NCBI RefSeq assembly: GCF_014836595.1
Contig: NZ_JACSQO010000011.1
Coordinates: 7,546 to 71,545, forward strand
Reading direction: 5' to 3'
DNA from: Psychrobacillus faecigallinarum
GTDB lineage: Bacteria > Bacillota > Bacilli > Bacillales_A > Planococcaceae
DNA length: 64,000 nucleotides
Part shown: positions 45,040 to 54,224 of the stretch, piece after piece
Position numbering within the stretch: the stretch's first letter is position 1
How the letters are laid out: every line of letters starts with the position of its first letter
Notes under the pieces: generated by a model
The model's database searches: none
What the model saw: only the letters and a program-made list of their open reading frames with translations
Told to the model about the DNA's origin: nothing
Program-made: the position numbers and the translations under genes

Positions 45040-46020
45040 TTACTTCGATAAATTTTCAATCGCTGCGTCTAAGAATTTTACTTTAGACCAAGCCGTACCA
45101 CCTTGCGCTAATGGATCAACTGCGTTTACAAATACATGATCATTTTTAGCAGCTTCTATGCTACCAAAAATCGGATTTTCTAAAAGCTCATCTAAGGCAG
45201 CTGCATTATCAGTATTTTCACTTGCTTCAAATTGAAGGAATATATAGTCTGGATTTGCATCTGCTAAAGCCTCTAGAGATAATTCTGCCTGAGCCTCTGC
45301 TTTTGTAACTACTTCTGGAACTTTCAGCCCCAAATCCTCATAGATAACAGGGTTTAAGTAAATAGATTCAGGATAAGCATTGATGCTTCCTTTACGTATA
45401 CGTAATACGAGTACTTCCTTATCCTTTAATGATTCTCCTAATTCTACTTTAGCCTTCTCAGCCTTTTCTTCATAGTCAGTAATTATTTTTTCTGCTTCTG
45501 ATTCTTTGTTTGTTAATTGACCCAGTAACGTCAAGTTTTCTTTCCAATTCGTTGCAACATGAGAGTAAGGAATCATTGTTTGAATTTTATTTAATGCAGT
45601 TACAACCTCTTCACCATGCTTAGATGAGCCTAAAATCACATCTGGATTTAACGCTAGGATAGCCTCATTATTAGGAGCAAATTTATCTCCAACGAGTTCC
45701 GCTCCCTCTAATTCATCCGCTAGGTATGTAGGAATAGCATTTGCTATTGCAAGAACGCCTACTGGCTTAACTCCTAAGATTGCTGCATCCTCCATAGATT
45801 CTAGACTAGCTGCCACAATATTATTTACTTTTGCGGGTACCACGTAGTCTTCGCCTAAATATGTAAGTGTTTGTTCTGTATTTGCTTCATCACTCGAAGT
45901 TTCTTTAGCTTCTACCTCTACCTTTTCAGTAGAACTTTCCTCTTTATCTCCACAAGCAGCTAAGCTTAACGCTAGCATCGCTGTTGCACTCATCATCCAA
46001 TATTTTTTAATTTTCATCAT
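45040..46020 (-). CDS. Siderophore-binding lipoprotein
   Basis: Substrate-binding lipoprotein of 326 residues. The lipobox is LSLAAC (Cys23), then a Glu/Thr-rich tether and a type III (FhuD/BtuF) bilobed fold (VNNIVAASLESMEDAAILGV, then DVILGSSKHGEE). It captures ferric siderophore for the two permeases. It is the first gene of the operon, directly behind a Fur box. Close to YfiY in type; cargo is not proven. Confidence 0.94.
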   Translation of the reverse strand: MMKIKKYWMMSATAMLALSLAACGDKEESSTEKVEVEAKETSSDEANTEQTLTYLGEDYVVPAKVNNIVAASLESMEDAAILGVKPVGVLAIANAIPTYLADELEGAELVGDKFAPNNEAILALNPDVILGSSKHGEEVVTALNKIQTMIPYSHVATNWKENLTLLGQLTNKESEAEKIITDYEEKAEKAKVELGESLKDKEVLVLRIRKGSINAYPESIYLNPVIYEDLGLKVPEVVTKAEAQAELSLEALADANPDYIFLQFEASENTDNAAALDELLENPIFGSIEAAKNDHVFVNAVDPLAQGGTAWSKVKFLDAAIENLSK

Positions 46021-46048
46021 TTTTCATCTCCCTATATTTTTTCTAATT

Positions 46049-46067
46049 GATAACGATTATCATTTTC
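46049..46067 (-). promoter_or_regulatory. Fur box controlling the siderophore operon
   Basis: GATAACGATTATCATTTTC at 46049-46067 matches the 19-base Fur consensus in most positions. It lies directly downstream of TATTAT (46068-46073 on minus), whose TTGTAA is at 46091-46096 with a 17-base spacer, so bound Fur would block the start. The divergent PLD-like gene begins 150 bases away. Confidence 0.88.
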
Positions 46068-46218
46068 ATAATATCTCAAAAATAAATTTATTACAATAGC
46101 ATTTTTAAAATAAATAATAATTAATTTATAGTATAAATCTGATGTAATTATAAGTTTGTAGATTTTAAAAGTGGGAATATTATATGTAAAATAGAAGTTT
46201 AATAGGAGGAGTTTTTTC

Positions 46219-47673
46219 ATGGCTAAAAAAACTAAAAAGCCATGGAGCAAAAAGAAGAGGATTGTCGCATCCTTTATTACCGCTTTTGCTCTTATATACA
46301 TAGCTGTGATCTTATGGCATACATTTAAGCCACTTCCCCAAGGCGTTTCCTATGCAGGAGATTTACATAAAACAAACAATATACGATTTCTAACGGATTT
46401 AACTTATGCGCAGGATAAAAAAGGGACAAATACAGTGCATGAAAATAACATTTTTGATGAGGTATATAAAACTATTGAAGAAGCTGAGGAATTTGTAGTA
46501 TTAGATTTTTTCCTAGTAGATGGTTATTACGATGAGGATCAGGACTTTCCTAATATAGCGGATACACTTTCCTCCACAGTAGCAGCAAAGAAAAGAGAAA
46601 ACCCGGAGATGCCAATTGTATTTATCACAGATCCTCTTAATCGTGGGTATGGCTCCTATGAAAGCGAATGGTTCAAAAAAATGCGAGATGCTGGAGTAGA
46701 AATTGTCTATACAGATTTAGATGCCTTAAGAGATTCAACCCCAGTCTATTCAGGAATTTACCGCATTTTTTTTCAATGGTTTGATATTGGTGGCAAAGGC
46801 TGGATTGCCAATGCAATGGCTAGCGAAGCTCCGAAAATGACAGTTGCTTCTTATATGACGCTTCTAAACGTAAAAGCTAATCATCGAAAAGCGTTGATAA
46901 CGGAAAAAGCTGCAATTGTTACCTCCTCCAATCCACACGATGCCAGTGGTTTTCATGGCAATATAGCTATAAAATTAGATGGACCAATTATTAATGATAT
47001 TTTAGAGGCAGAGGAAGCTGTTTCTGTATTTTCAGGAGGACCGAAGCTTCCTAGGATACAGGCTAAGAAACAAGAAGGAGAGTATCAGGCACAATATTTA
47101 ACCGAGAAGAAAATATTTGATGCATTAATGAACGATATAAATGACACTAAAAAGGGAGATAAAATTTGGTTAGGAATGTTCTTTGTCGCCGAACGTAACA
47201 TCGTTAATGCACTAGTTGATGCCGCAAATCGCGGAGTAGAGGTAAATTTGATATTAGACCCTAATGAGAATTCCTTTGGTCGAGAAAAGTCTGGATTGCC
47301 AAATCGCCCAGTCGTACAAGAACTGCTTGAGGATACAAATGAGAAGATTAATATACGATGGTATAACACCGTAATTGGTCAATATCATACAAAAGCTATA
47401 TGGATTCAGACCCCTAAAAATACAATCATTTCAAACGGTGCTGCAAACTATACGGAACGTGCTTTAGATAATTACAATTTAGAGAACAACGTAAGAATCA
47501 TTGCCCCAAATGACAGTGAGCTAGCTATTGAAATGGAGGAATATTTTAAAAGACTATGGAACAACGAGGATGCTATGTATACGGTAGAGGTGAATGAGTA
47601 TCAAAATGATTTTACTTGGTGGCAGCGTTGGATTTATGCCTTCCAAAGCTATACAAAAATTACGACCTATTAA
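46219..47673 (+). CDS. Phospholipase D-like membrane protein with altered HKD motifs
   Basis: A 484-residue protein with one N-terminal helix (about 12-32) and two PLD modules. The first has HRKALITE at 222-229, the second HTKAIWIQ at 390-397: His and Lys of HxK(x4)D are kept but the Asp is Glu and Gln. Cardiolipin-synthase-like proteins normally keep both Asp. It may have changed activity or be a non-standard PLD. AGGAGG precedes the ATG. Divergent from the siderophore operon, but no Fur box of its own was seen. Confidence 0.88.
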   Translation: MAKKTKKPWSKKKRIVASFITAFALIYIAVILWHTFKPLPQGVSYAGDLHKTNNIRFLTDLTYAQDKKGTNTVHENNIFDEVYKTIEEAEEFVVLDFFLVDGYYDEDQDFPNIADTLSSTVAAKKRENPEMPIVFITDPLNRGYGSYESEWFKKMRDAGVEIVYTDLDALRDSTPVYSGIYRIFFQWFDIGGKGWIANAMASEAPKMTVASYMTLLNVKANHRKALITEKAAIVTSSNPHDASGFHGNIAIKLDGPIINDILEAEEAVSVFSGGPKLPRIQAKKQEGEYQAQYLTEKKIFDALMNDINDTKKGDKIWLGMFFVAERNIVNALVDAANRGVEVNLILDPNENSFGREKSGLPNRPVVQELLEDTNEKINIRWYNTVIGQYHTKAIWIQTPKNTIISNGAANYTERALDNYNLENNVRIIAPNDSELAIEMEEYFKRLWNNEDAMYTVEVNEYQNDFTWWQRWIYAFQSYTKITTY

Positions 47674-47692
47674 ATCCATACTCCCCTATTTA

Positions 47693-47735
47693 AGTACAGC
47701 TAGCCCTCTATGAGAGACTAGCTGTACTGTTTTTT
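47693..47735 (+). terminator. Terminator of the PLD-like gene
   Basis: AGTACAGCTAG pairs with CTAGCTGTACT around a 14-base loop, followed by GTTTTTT. Confidence 0.92.
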
Positions 47736-47790
47736 ACACATTATTTTTTTAACGTGTGATTAGGTGAGTAATAATAGACATGCAGATATA

Positions 47791-47943
47791 TTACTTCGGT
47801 TCAAATGTTTTACAATCTGTTTCATCACTGTTGGAAGCTTGGTTTCCTTTACGGCTTACTACATAAATAGCTTTTGCATTACATTTGTTTCCTTGTCTCC
47901 AAAACTTACAGTTGTTCACTTCACAAAGTACATCTTTAGCCAT
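47791..47943 (-). CDS. DUF1540 protein
   Basis: A 50-residue protein with AGGAGGTG 8 bases before its ATG. Four cysteines (CEVNNCKFW, then KCNAKAI, then a final DCKTFEP) fit the small zinc-binding-like DUF1540 fold, which is widespread in spore-forming Firmicutes and function unknown. It is monocistronic and lies between the PLD-like gene terminator and the Nudix gene. Confidence 0.93.
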   Translation of the reverse strand: MAKDVLCEVNNCKFWRQGNKCNAKAIYVVSRKGNQASNSDETDCKTFEPK

Positions 47944-48018
47944 TAGTATCACACCTCCTCTTTTCTAGCATGAACGTTTTCAATAAAAGTCATACTAAAA
48001 AAGCGAGATTTCCCTACA

Positions 48019-48495
48019 CTATTTAGTCTCTACAAAATGAGTTAGATGTTCTGGCAGCTCGGAACATCTATTCTTTAAAAATAATGGATATACATTTAAC
48101 TCTTTCAATTCGTCAAAGGTTTTCCAATAATACGTATGAATTTTCCCTTCTTCATTCTCTTCAAATTCATTTCCTTTTATTAAAAGCTTATCGTCTTTTA
48201 GCGATAGAAGATAAATGAAGCAAATCTCATGAAATTTCTCTTTTAATACTTCCTCTTCAAAAAAGTTTTCGTTGATCCATAGTAAACGTTCGATGGCAGC
48301 ATCTACTGAGAGCTCTTCTCTAATTTCACGGAGAATAGCATCCTCACTTTTTTCGTGCATGCTCACTCTCCCACCAGGAAAATAATAGTATGGAGAATTC
48401 TCGTCCTTCATAATTAATACTTTACTTTCATTTAGAAGTAATCCTGCAACACGATAATTAAATCTGCCTTCATCAGTTTTAAATGATAAATCCAT
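48019..48495 (-). CDS. Nudix hydrolase
   Basis: A 158-residue Nudix protein with a full box in GGRVSMHEKSEDAILREI followed by REELSVDA. The substrate is not predictable; it resembles ADP-ribose or nucleotide-sanitising members. Beside a YbaK-family gene 16 bases upstream on the same strand, so the two are probably cotranscribed. Confidence 0.9.
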   Translation of the reverse strand: MDLSFKTDEGRFNYRVAGLLLNESKVLIMKDENSPYYYFPGGRVSMHEKSEDAILREIREELSVDAAIERLLWINENFFEEEVLKEKFHEICFIYLLSLKDDKLLIKGNEFEENEEGKIHTYYWKTFDELKELNVYPLFLKNRCSELPEHLTHFVETK

Positions 48496-48511
48496 TTTAC
48501 ACCCCTCTTTT

Positions 48512-48982
48512 CTATTCCCAAGCCTTACAAACGTCTACCCATTCCACACCTTTTGCATATGTATATATTTCCTCACAAGTAAGCTCTATAGCACTATTAC
48601 TACTTCCGCACGCGGGGAATACTGTATCAAACCTTTTCAAGGAAATATCTAAATACACTAATACATTCTCTGGTATACCAAATGGACAAACTCCTCCAAT
48701 GGCATGGCCAACTTTTTCTTCCACCTCATCCGATGAAAGCATCTTAGCCTTTACTCCAAAGGTTCTTTTAAATTTAGCATTGTCGATTTTAGTGTCTCCA
48801 GCTGCAACTACTAGCAGGCAATCCTCCTCTTTTTTGAAGGATAATGTTTTAGCTATTCTTGCAGGCTCTACGTTAAGAACACTTGCAGCGAGCTCTACTG
48901 TAGCACTTGAAGCTTCATATTCTAGAATCTTGTCTTCCATACCAAATCTTTTAAAATACTCCTTAACTAATTCGATTGCCAT
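48512..48982 (-). CDS. YbaK/EbsC aminoacyl-tRNA deacylase
   Basis: A single-domain editing factor of 156 residues. Family blocks are visible: ATVELAASVLNVEPARIAKTL, with the invariant lysine, and VGHAIGGVCPFGIP with the Gly-Gly-x-Cys-Pro loop. YbaK members deacylate mischarged tRNAs such as Cys-tRNAPro. AAGAATCAAACGAGGTGAAGTAA-like upstream sequence holds a GAGGTGA site before the ATG. It leads the pair with the Nudix gene. Confidence 0.93.
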   Translation of the reverse strand: MAIELVKEYFKRFGMEDKILEYEASSATVELAASVLNVEPARIAKTLSFKKEEDCLLVVAAGDTKIDNAKFKRTFGVKAKMLSSDEVEEKVGHAIGGVCPFGIPENVLVYLDISLKRFDTVFPACGSSNSAIELTCEEIYTYAKGVEWVDVCKAWE

Positions 48983-49262
48983 TTACTTCACCTCGTTTGA
49001 TTCTTTTTCTCATTTTATTATATAGATAATTCAAATAAATTAAATAGAAGCTTGCTAATTAATATTTACATTAAGCTACCGAAATAACTATTTTAGTAAG
49101 ATTAGGATAAGAAGTTAGATATTAAACATTGAAGCAAAAGGCTTATAAATACACTATTCATATATTCTTTTGTATAATAAATAAGAAGAGTTATCATAGA
49201 AATTTAATAGATAGAGATAACTTAACTACACTATCTTTAAACACTACAGGGGGAAATAAGCG

Positions 49263-50399
49263 ATGACGATTTTACTGGTAGATGACAACACGGTCAATCT
49301 ATTTGTAATAGAAAAAATATTAGATAGCGCTGGTTATAAAGATACTGTATCTCTTACATCCGCACAGGAGCTATTTGACTATTTACAGATCGGCGAACAA
49401 AATCCAACCTGTAATTCAGTAGATTTAATATTACTAGATATTATGATGCCTGAAATAGACGGTCTTGAAGCTTGTAGGAGAATTAAGCAGCAAGAACGAT
49501 TTAAGGATGTACAAATAATATTCGTGACAGCATTAGAGGATAAAAACAAATTAGCTGAAGCACTAGATGTAGGTGGAAGTGATTATATTACTAAGCCTAT
49601 AAATAAGACAGAGTTACTGGCACGTATAAGAGTTGCTCTTCGCTTAAAAGCAGAGTTAGATTGGCATACTCAGCATGAAAACAAAATCCAATATGAATTA
49701 GATTTAGCAACTCATGTCCAAAGAAGTCTTCTAAACCCACCATTAAATGAAAAAAACATTCAAATTGAGGTTTCATATTTACCATCCTTCAATCTGGCTG
49801 GCGATATGTACTATTGGCATAAAATAAGCGAGCATCGTCATGCCGTGATTTTACTAGATATGATGGGACATGGAATTTCTGCTTCCCTAGTTTGTATGTT
49901 TATATCTTCTGTATTAAGAGAGGCTATTAAACAATTAGTGGAACCGGAACTTGTTATTAAAGAGCTAAATCGCTATATGGTTTTAATACATAACGAAAAG
50001 GTTGGTATACCATATTATTTCACAGCCATCTATATGATTGTGGATACAGAGCAAAAAACGATAGAATATGTTAATGCTGGTCATCCACCTGGATTTGCTC
50101 TAATTGATGAAGAAACGGTTGTTCCGATTAACAAAGGCTGTTGTGCAGTAGGGTTCTTTGATGAAATTGAAGTTAAGAAGGAAGTAATTTCCTACGAGAA
50201 GAATATCCAAGTTGTTTTATATACAGATGGGGTTCTAGAGGCTATGGGGCCAAATGAGATACAATCTGAAAAACAAATTGAAACTTTAACCTCTAAAAAA
50301 TGGGATCATTCTCAAGGTATAATTGATAATTTGCTATCCAAAGAAAAGCAACAGGATCAACCCGACGACATGTGCGTCTTAATGGTTCAATGCAATTAA
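49263..50399 (+). CDS. rsbY: Response regulator with PP2C-type phosphatase, RsbY-like
   Basis: A 378-residue protein: receiver domain at 1-120 with phospho-acceptor Asp59 in LLLDIMMPE and Lys in TKPINK, short linker helix, then a SpoIIE/RsbU-type serine phosphatase at about 150-378 (FNLAGDMYYWHK, LLDMMGHGISAS, NAGHPPG, YTDGVLE, PDDMCVL metal residues). In B. cereus RsbY dephosphorylates RsbV and turns on sigma-B when its receiver is phosphorylated by RsbK. The convergent RsbM- and RsbK-like genes next door make the assignment strong. GGGGGAA precedes the ATG. Confidence 0.9.
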   Translation: MTILLVDDNTVNLFVIEKILDSAGYKDTVSLTSAQELFDYLQIGEQNPTCNSVDLILLDIMMPEIDGLEACRRIKQQERFKDVQIIFVTALEDKNKLAEALDVGGSDYITKPINKTELLARIRVALRLKAELDWHTQHENKIQYELDLATHVQRSLLNPPLNEKNIQIEVSYLPSFNLAGDMYYWHKISEHRHAVILLDMMGHGISASLVCMFISSVLREAIKQLVEPELVIKELNRYMVLIHNEKVGIPYYFTAIYMIVDTEQKTIEYVNAGHPPGFALIDEETVVPINKGCCAVGFFDEIEVKKEVISYEKNIQVVLYTDGVLEAMGPNEIQSEKQIETLTSKKWDHSQGIIDNLLSKEKQQDQPDDMCVLMVQCN

Positions 50400-50440
50400 G
50401 AATAGAAAAAGCGACTTTATATATTACTGAAAATTTTAGA

Positions 50441-50482
50441 GAGGATGGCTGTGATGACCTATGTCACGACCATCCTCCTTTT
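50441..50482 (+). terminator. Terminator of the RsbY-like gene
   Basis: GAGGATGG...TGTGA pairs with TCACGACCATCCTC around a 9-base loop, followed by CTTTTC. Confidence 0.75.
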
Positions 50483-50503
50483 CATAAGAAACACTTTGAA
50501 TTG

Positions 50504-50545
50504 AAAAAGCAGGATTCTTATTTTAATATAAGAATCCTGCTTTTT
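50504..50545 (-). terminator. Terminator of the rsbK-rsbM unit
   Basis: A perfect 17-base stem (AAAAAGCAGGATTCTTA and complement) around an 8-base loop. It overlaps the stop of the CheR-type gene; T-runs on both strands make it bidirectional. Confidence 0.88.
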
Positions 50546-51401
50546 ATTTATATCTTTGATAAATACGTTCACTACCTACTACCTCTTGAAAGTTATCCAT
50601 CACCTGACAAAATTTTAAAGTTTCCTTGTCTCCTAGCCCAAGGAAACCTTGTGGACTTAAGCTCTCATAGAATAATTGTTGTACTTGATCCTGAAGTTCA
50701 GGAGTAAAGTAAATAAGAACATTACGGCAAATAATTACATGAAATTCATTAAACGATTGATCTGTAACAAGATTATGCTGTGCAAAGATAATATTTTCTA
50801 AAAGAGAAGGATGGAAATATGCATATTGATAATCCGCCTTATAGTATTCAGAAAATGCTTTATTTCCACCTGCAAGCATATAATTTTTAGTATATGCCTG
50901 CATCTTTTGTATAGGAAACGCACCCTTACTTGCCTTTTCTAGCACTTGCTCATTCATATCGGTTGCATAGATAACGGTTTTATCCTTTAGCCCTTCTTCT
51001 TCTAATAAAATGGCCATCGAGTAAACTTCTTCTCCAGTAGCACAACCAGCATGCCAAATACGAATTTCAGGATATTCTCTCAAAATCGGCACAACTTCTT
51101 CTCTAAATGCTTTAAAAAAAGTTGGATTTCGGAACATCTCGGTAACATTGATCGAAAAATCATTTAGTAATTGCTCTAGAAAACCGTCTTCATGAATAAC
51201 CTTTTCTAGTAAACCTGTAATGGTTGAAATTCCATTCATCTTCATCCGATTATGAATTCGACGAGAAATGGAAGATCGATTATATTGCCGAAAGTCGAAC
51301 CCTGATAAGCGATAGACTGCTTCCAGCAGGAAATCTACTTCTAAGTCTTCATGTTGAATATTAACGCCCTCTAGCTCTCCACTTTCATATTGACTGTCCA
51401 T
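50544..51401 (-). CDS. rsbM: CheR-type methyltransferase, RsbM-like
   Basis: A 285-residue protein with a CheR fold: N-terminal helical region (about 25-90, FDFRQYNRSSISRRI), then a SAM-binding domain with IWHAGCATGEEVYSMA and CRNVLIYF. It resembles RsbM of B. cereus, which methylates RsbK and lowers sigma-B activity. Only 12 bases separate it from the kinase gene upstream and no chemotaxis gene is near, so RsbK is its probable target. The start is the second ATG behind AAGGGAG; the first lies too close. Confidence 0.88.
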   Translation of the reverse strand: MDSQYESGELEGVNIQHEDLEVDFLLEAVYRLSGFDFRQYNRSSISRRIHNRMKMNGISTITGLLEKVIHEDGFLEQLLNDFSINVTEMFRNPTFFKAFREEVVPILREYPEIRIWHAGCATGEEVYSMAILLEEEGLKDKTVIYATDMNEQVLEKASKGAFPIQKMQAYTKNYMLAGGNKAFSEYYKADYQYAYFHPSLLENIIFAQHNLVTDQSFNEFHVIICRNVLIYFTPELQDQVQQLFYESLSPQGFLGLGDKETLKFCQVMDNFQEVVGSERIYQRYK

Positions 51402-51413
51402 TTCCATACTCCC

Positions 51414-54224
51414 TTAAGATGCTAACCAAACTCGAAGAACAGAGAATAATTGATCTAGATTTAATGGCTTACTAATATAATCAGAAGCACCCGCCTCTAG
51501 ACATTTATCTCGATCATTTTTCATCGCCTTCGCCGTTAAAGCAATAATCGGTAATTCTGTCATATTCATTTCATTTCTAATTTTAGACATTGTCTCATAT
51601 CCGTCCATATTTGGCATCATGATATCCATAAGTACAACATCTATTTCTGCATTACTTTGTACAATATCTAAGCATTCCAAACCATCTTTAGCAACAAGGA
51701 TATTAATTCCTCGTCTTTCTAATGCCGTTTTGAGTGCATAAATATTTCGATAATCATCATCGACGATTAAAATATTTTTATTGGAAAATACATTCGCATC
51801 CTCAGGAAGAGCTTCAAACTTTTCCTCTTGCTCTTTTATCTTTTGCTCCTGTTCCTCAAGAGTTGAATTCTCTTGTTCCTCCCGTACCTCTTGTATTTCC
51901 TCCACTTTCGCTTGAGTAGAGGCAACCTCTCCGAAGCTCAAATCAATCTGCTCTAAAATTGGACCTTTTGGCAGACTAGGAACAACTAAAGTAAAGGTAC
52001 TTCCCATTCCCTCTTGGCTTTGAAGGGTAATCCAACCACCAAGCAGCTTAGCAAACTCACGGCAAATAGATAAACCAAGACCAGTTCCTCCGTATTTACG
52101 TACAGTTGCACCATCTGCTTGCTGGAACGATTCAAAGATCAAATCGTGCTTGTCCGTTGGAATCCCTATTCCGGTATCGGCAATAGAGATCTCAATCCAC
52201 TCTTTACTAATATCTAACATTTGTTCCGTTTGAAGATTACTATCTAATTGCTTTATCGTTAAAGCAACGGAGCCTTTTTCCGTAAATTTAATAGCATTAG
52301 ATAATAGATTTTTAATAATTTGTTGGAAGCGTTTTTCGTCTGTAAAGAAAATATCAGGAACATTCTCTGCCTTACTTATACGAAAATCTAAATTTTTCTT
52401 CTGGGCTATTGGTGAGAATATATGCTCCATCTGAACAGGTAATTCGCTTAGATTAACCTCTTCAAATAAAACCTCTAGCTTTCCTGCCTCTACTTTAGAA
52501 AGATCTAAAATATCATTGATCAAGGATAATAAATCTTCCCCCGAAGAATGAATTACTTTTGCAAACTCTGCCTCATCTTCAGATAAATTACCTTTTCCGT
52601 TTTCTGAAAGCATTTCGGAAAGAATTAATATACTGTTTAAAGGAGTACGTAATTCATGTGACATATTCGCAAGAAATTCTGATTTATAATTAGAGTGAAT
52701 AGTAAGCTGTTCTGCTTTTTCCTCTAATTCCAGACTAATTTTTTCTAATTCTTCCGATTTAGCTTCTGCATCTTTTGTTCGTTCTTCTAATTGTTCATTA
52801 ATCTGAGTTAGTTCCTCTGTTTGCATTTGTAGCTCTTCAGATTGAGTTTGTAGTTCCTCTGATTGTGTTTGTAATTCTTCAGATTGTGCCTGCAATTCTT
52901 CTGTCATTGCTCTTGACTCATTTAGAAGTCGAACAATTTCCATACGGCCCATAACACTATTGATAGATAAGCCAAACGTTTCCACAATCTGTGTTACGAG
53001 GTCTTGCTGTAATTTGCTATACTCTGACATTGTCGCTAGCTCTACTACTGCTATTACTTCATCCTCGAACAAAATAGGAACTATAAATATGCTTCGCGGC
53101 GGAACCTCACCTAATCCAGTAGAAATATAGCGATAATCTTTTGGAATCTCATTAAAGACAAAAACATTTTTCTCAAGGGCACATTGACCAATTAGTCCTT
53201 GTCCCAATCGGAAGCTTTCTCTTCCAATCTCATTTTGAGAATTCGAGTCAGCAAAAGCCGCTTTTTTTATAAAATGAACTTCTTGATTGTTTGTCTCTCT
53301 CACATAAAAAGCGCCATAAGACGAGTTTGTCATTTTAGAGATTTCAGACATAAACACACTAGCGAGCTTATCAATCGAGCCTACTCCTTGATATTTCGTG
53401 ACAATTTCTGCAAGACTTGTTTGCAGCCATTCTCTGTCATCGAGATTATCTAATAGTTCGTTTGTTGCTATTGCTAAGTCCTTAATCTCATCGTTAGTAG
53501 TAACATGAATTCTTTCCTTACGATCACCATTTTCTGAAGCAATCTTTTTAATAGTTTCCGTTACATCTTTGACAGTACGAACAATCGATTTGGAGACCTG
53601 ACTAGCCATTGCTATTGCAATAGCAGAAACGATCACTAAAAGACCAAATAATCCTATAGTCAACATATTATTGCGATCATCTAACTCTTGCGCTCTAGTT
53701 TGTGCATCATTTCTTTCGTATTCTCTAAAATCGTTAAACTGACTACGGATAGATTGCATATACTCACGACCACGATCATTTGCATAGAATTGCTGAATCC
53801 CTTGCTCATTATTCTGTCGCTTAAAATCAATTGCACGCTCACCTGCCTCTGCTATCCAAAGGTCGATTGTGCCTTTTACCTCCACAAGCTTTTCTTGCTG
53901 TTTTGGCTTGTCCTCTAAAAGGTCAAACAGTTGATCAAACTCTACCTGCCATTCATCGGCAGCTTTATAATAAGGTTCCAAGTAACTCTCGTTGCCTGTA
54001 ATGACAAAGCCTCTCTGACCAGCTTGCATGTCCATTACATATTTTTCTACATTATTTGTAAATGTTTCCACTTCGGTATTATATTTTATTAAATCATTTC
54101 TTTCTTGCTGTAGTGAACGGATTTGACTGTTCAATATTATAACGGAAGCAAATAAACAAAGAATAATGATAATGTAGCCAACGGTAATTTTGGAACGTAT
54201 GCCAAACTTAAATTTATCCTCCAT
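51414..54224 (-). CDS. rsbK: Hybrid sensor histidine kinase with GAF and CHASE3-like domain, RsbK-like
   Basis: A 936-residue kinase: two membrane helices (about 12-30 and 187-208) around a CHASE3-like extracellular region with the QRGFVITGNE motif, HAMP, GAF (about 285-420), a coiled coil with heptad SEELQTQ repeated about five times, HisKA (MSHELRTPLNS), HATPase (DTGIGIP, GGTGLGLSI) and a C-terminal receiver (VLMDIMMPNMDG, TAKAM). This matches B. cereus RsbK in layout. It should feed phosphate to RsbY in response to a stress or metabolic cue. Confidence 0.9.
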   Translation of the reverse strand: MEDKFKFGIRSKITVGYIIIILCLFASVIILNSQIRSLQQERNDLIKYNTEVETFTNNVEKYVMDMQAGQRGFVITGNESYLEPYYKAADEWQVEFDQLFDLLEDKPKQQEKLVEVKGTIDLWIAEAGERAIDFKRQNNEQGIQQFYANDRGREYMQSIRSQFNDFREYERNDAQTRAQELDDRNNMLTIGLFGLLVIVSAIAIAMASQVSKSIVRTVKDVTETIKKIASENGDRKERIHVTTNDEIKDLAIATNELLDNLDDREWLQTSLAEIVTKYQGVGSIDKLASVFMSEISKMTNSSYGAFYVRETNNQEVHFIKKAAFADSNSQNEIGRESFRLGQGLIGQCALEKNVFVFNEIPKDYRYISTGLGEVPPRSIFIVPILFEDEVIAVVELATMSEYSKLQQDLVTQIVETFGLSINSVMGRMEIVRLLNESRAMTEELQAQSEELQTQSEELQTQSEELQMQTEELTQINEQLEERTKDAEAKSEELEKISLELEEKAEQLTIHSNYKSEFLANMSHELRTPLNSILILSEMLSENGKGNLSEDEAEFAKVIHSSGEDLLSLINDILDLSKVEAGKLEVLFEEVNLSELPVQMEHIFSPIAQKKNLDFRISKAENVPDIFFTDEKRFQQIIKNLLSNAIKFTEKGSVALTIKQLDSNLQTEQMLDISKEWIEISIADTGIGIPTDKHDLIFESFQQADGATVRKYGGTGLGLSICREFAKLLGGWITLQSQEGMGSTFTLVVPSLPKGPILEQIDLSFGEVASTQAKVEEIQEVREEQENSTLEEQEQKIKEQEEKFEALPEDANVFSNKNILIVDDDYRNIYALKTALERRGINILVAKDGLECLDIVQSNAEIDVVLMDIMMPNMDGYETMSKIRNEMNMTELPIIALTAKAMKNDRDKCLEAGASDYISKPLNLDQLFSVLRVWLAS

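Noticed and set aside
46219..47673. Fur control of the PLD-like gene
   Set aside because: The single Fur box is placed over the opposite promoter and is about 150 bases from this start, with no second box.
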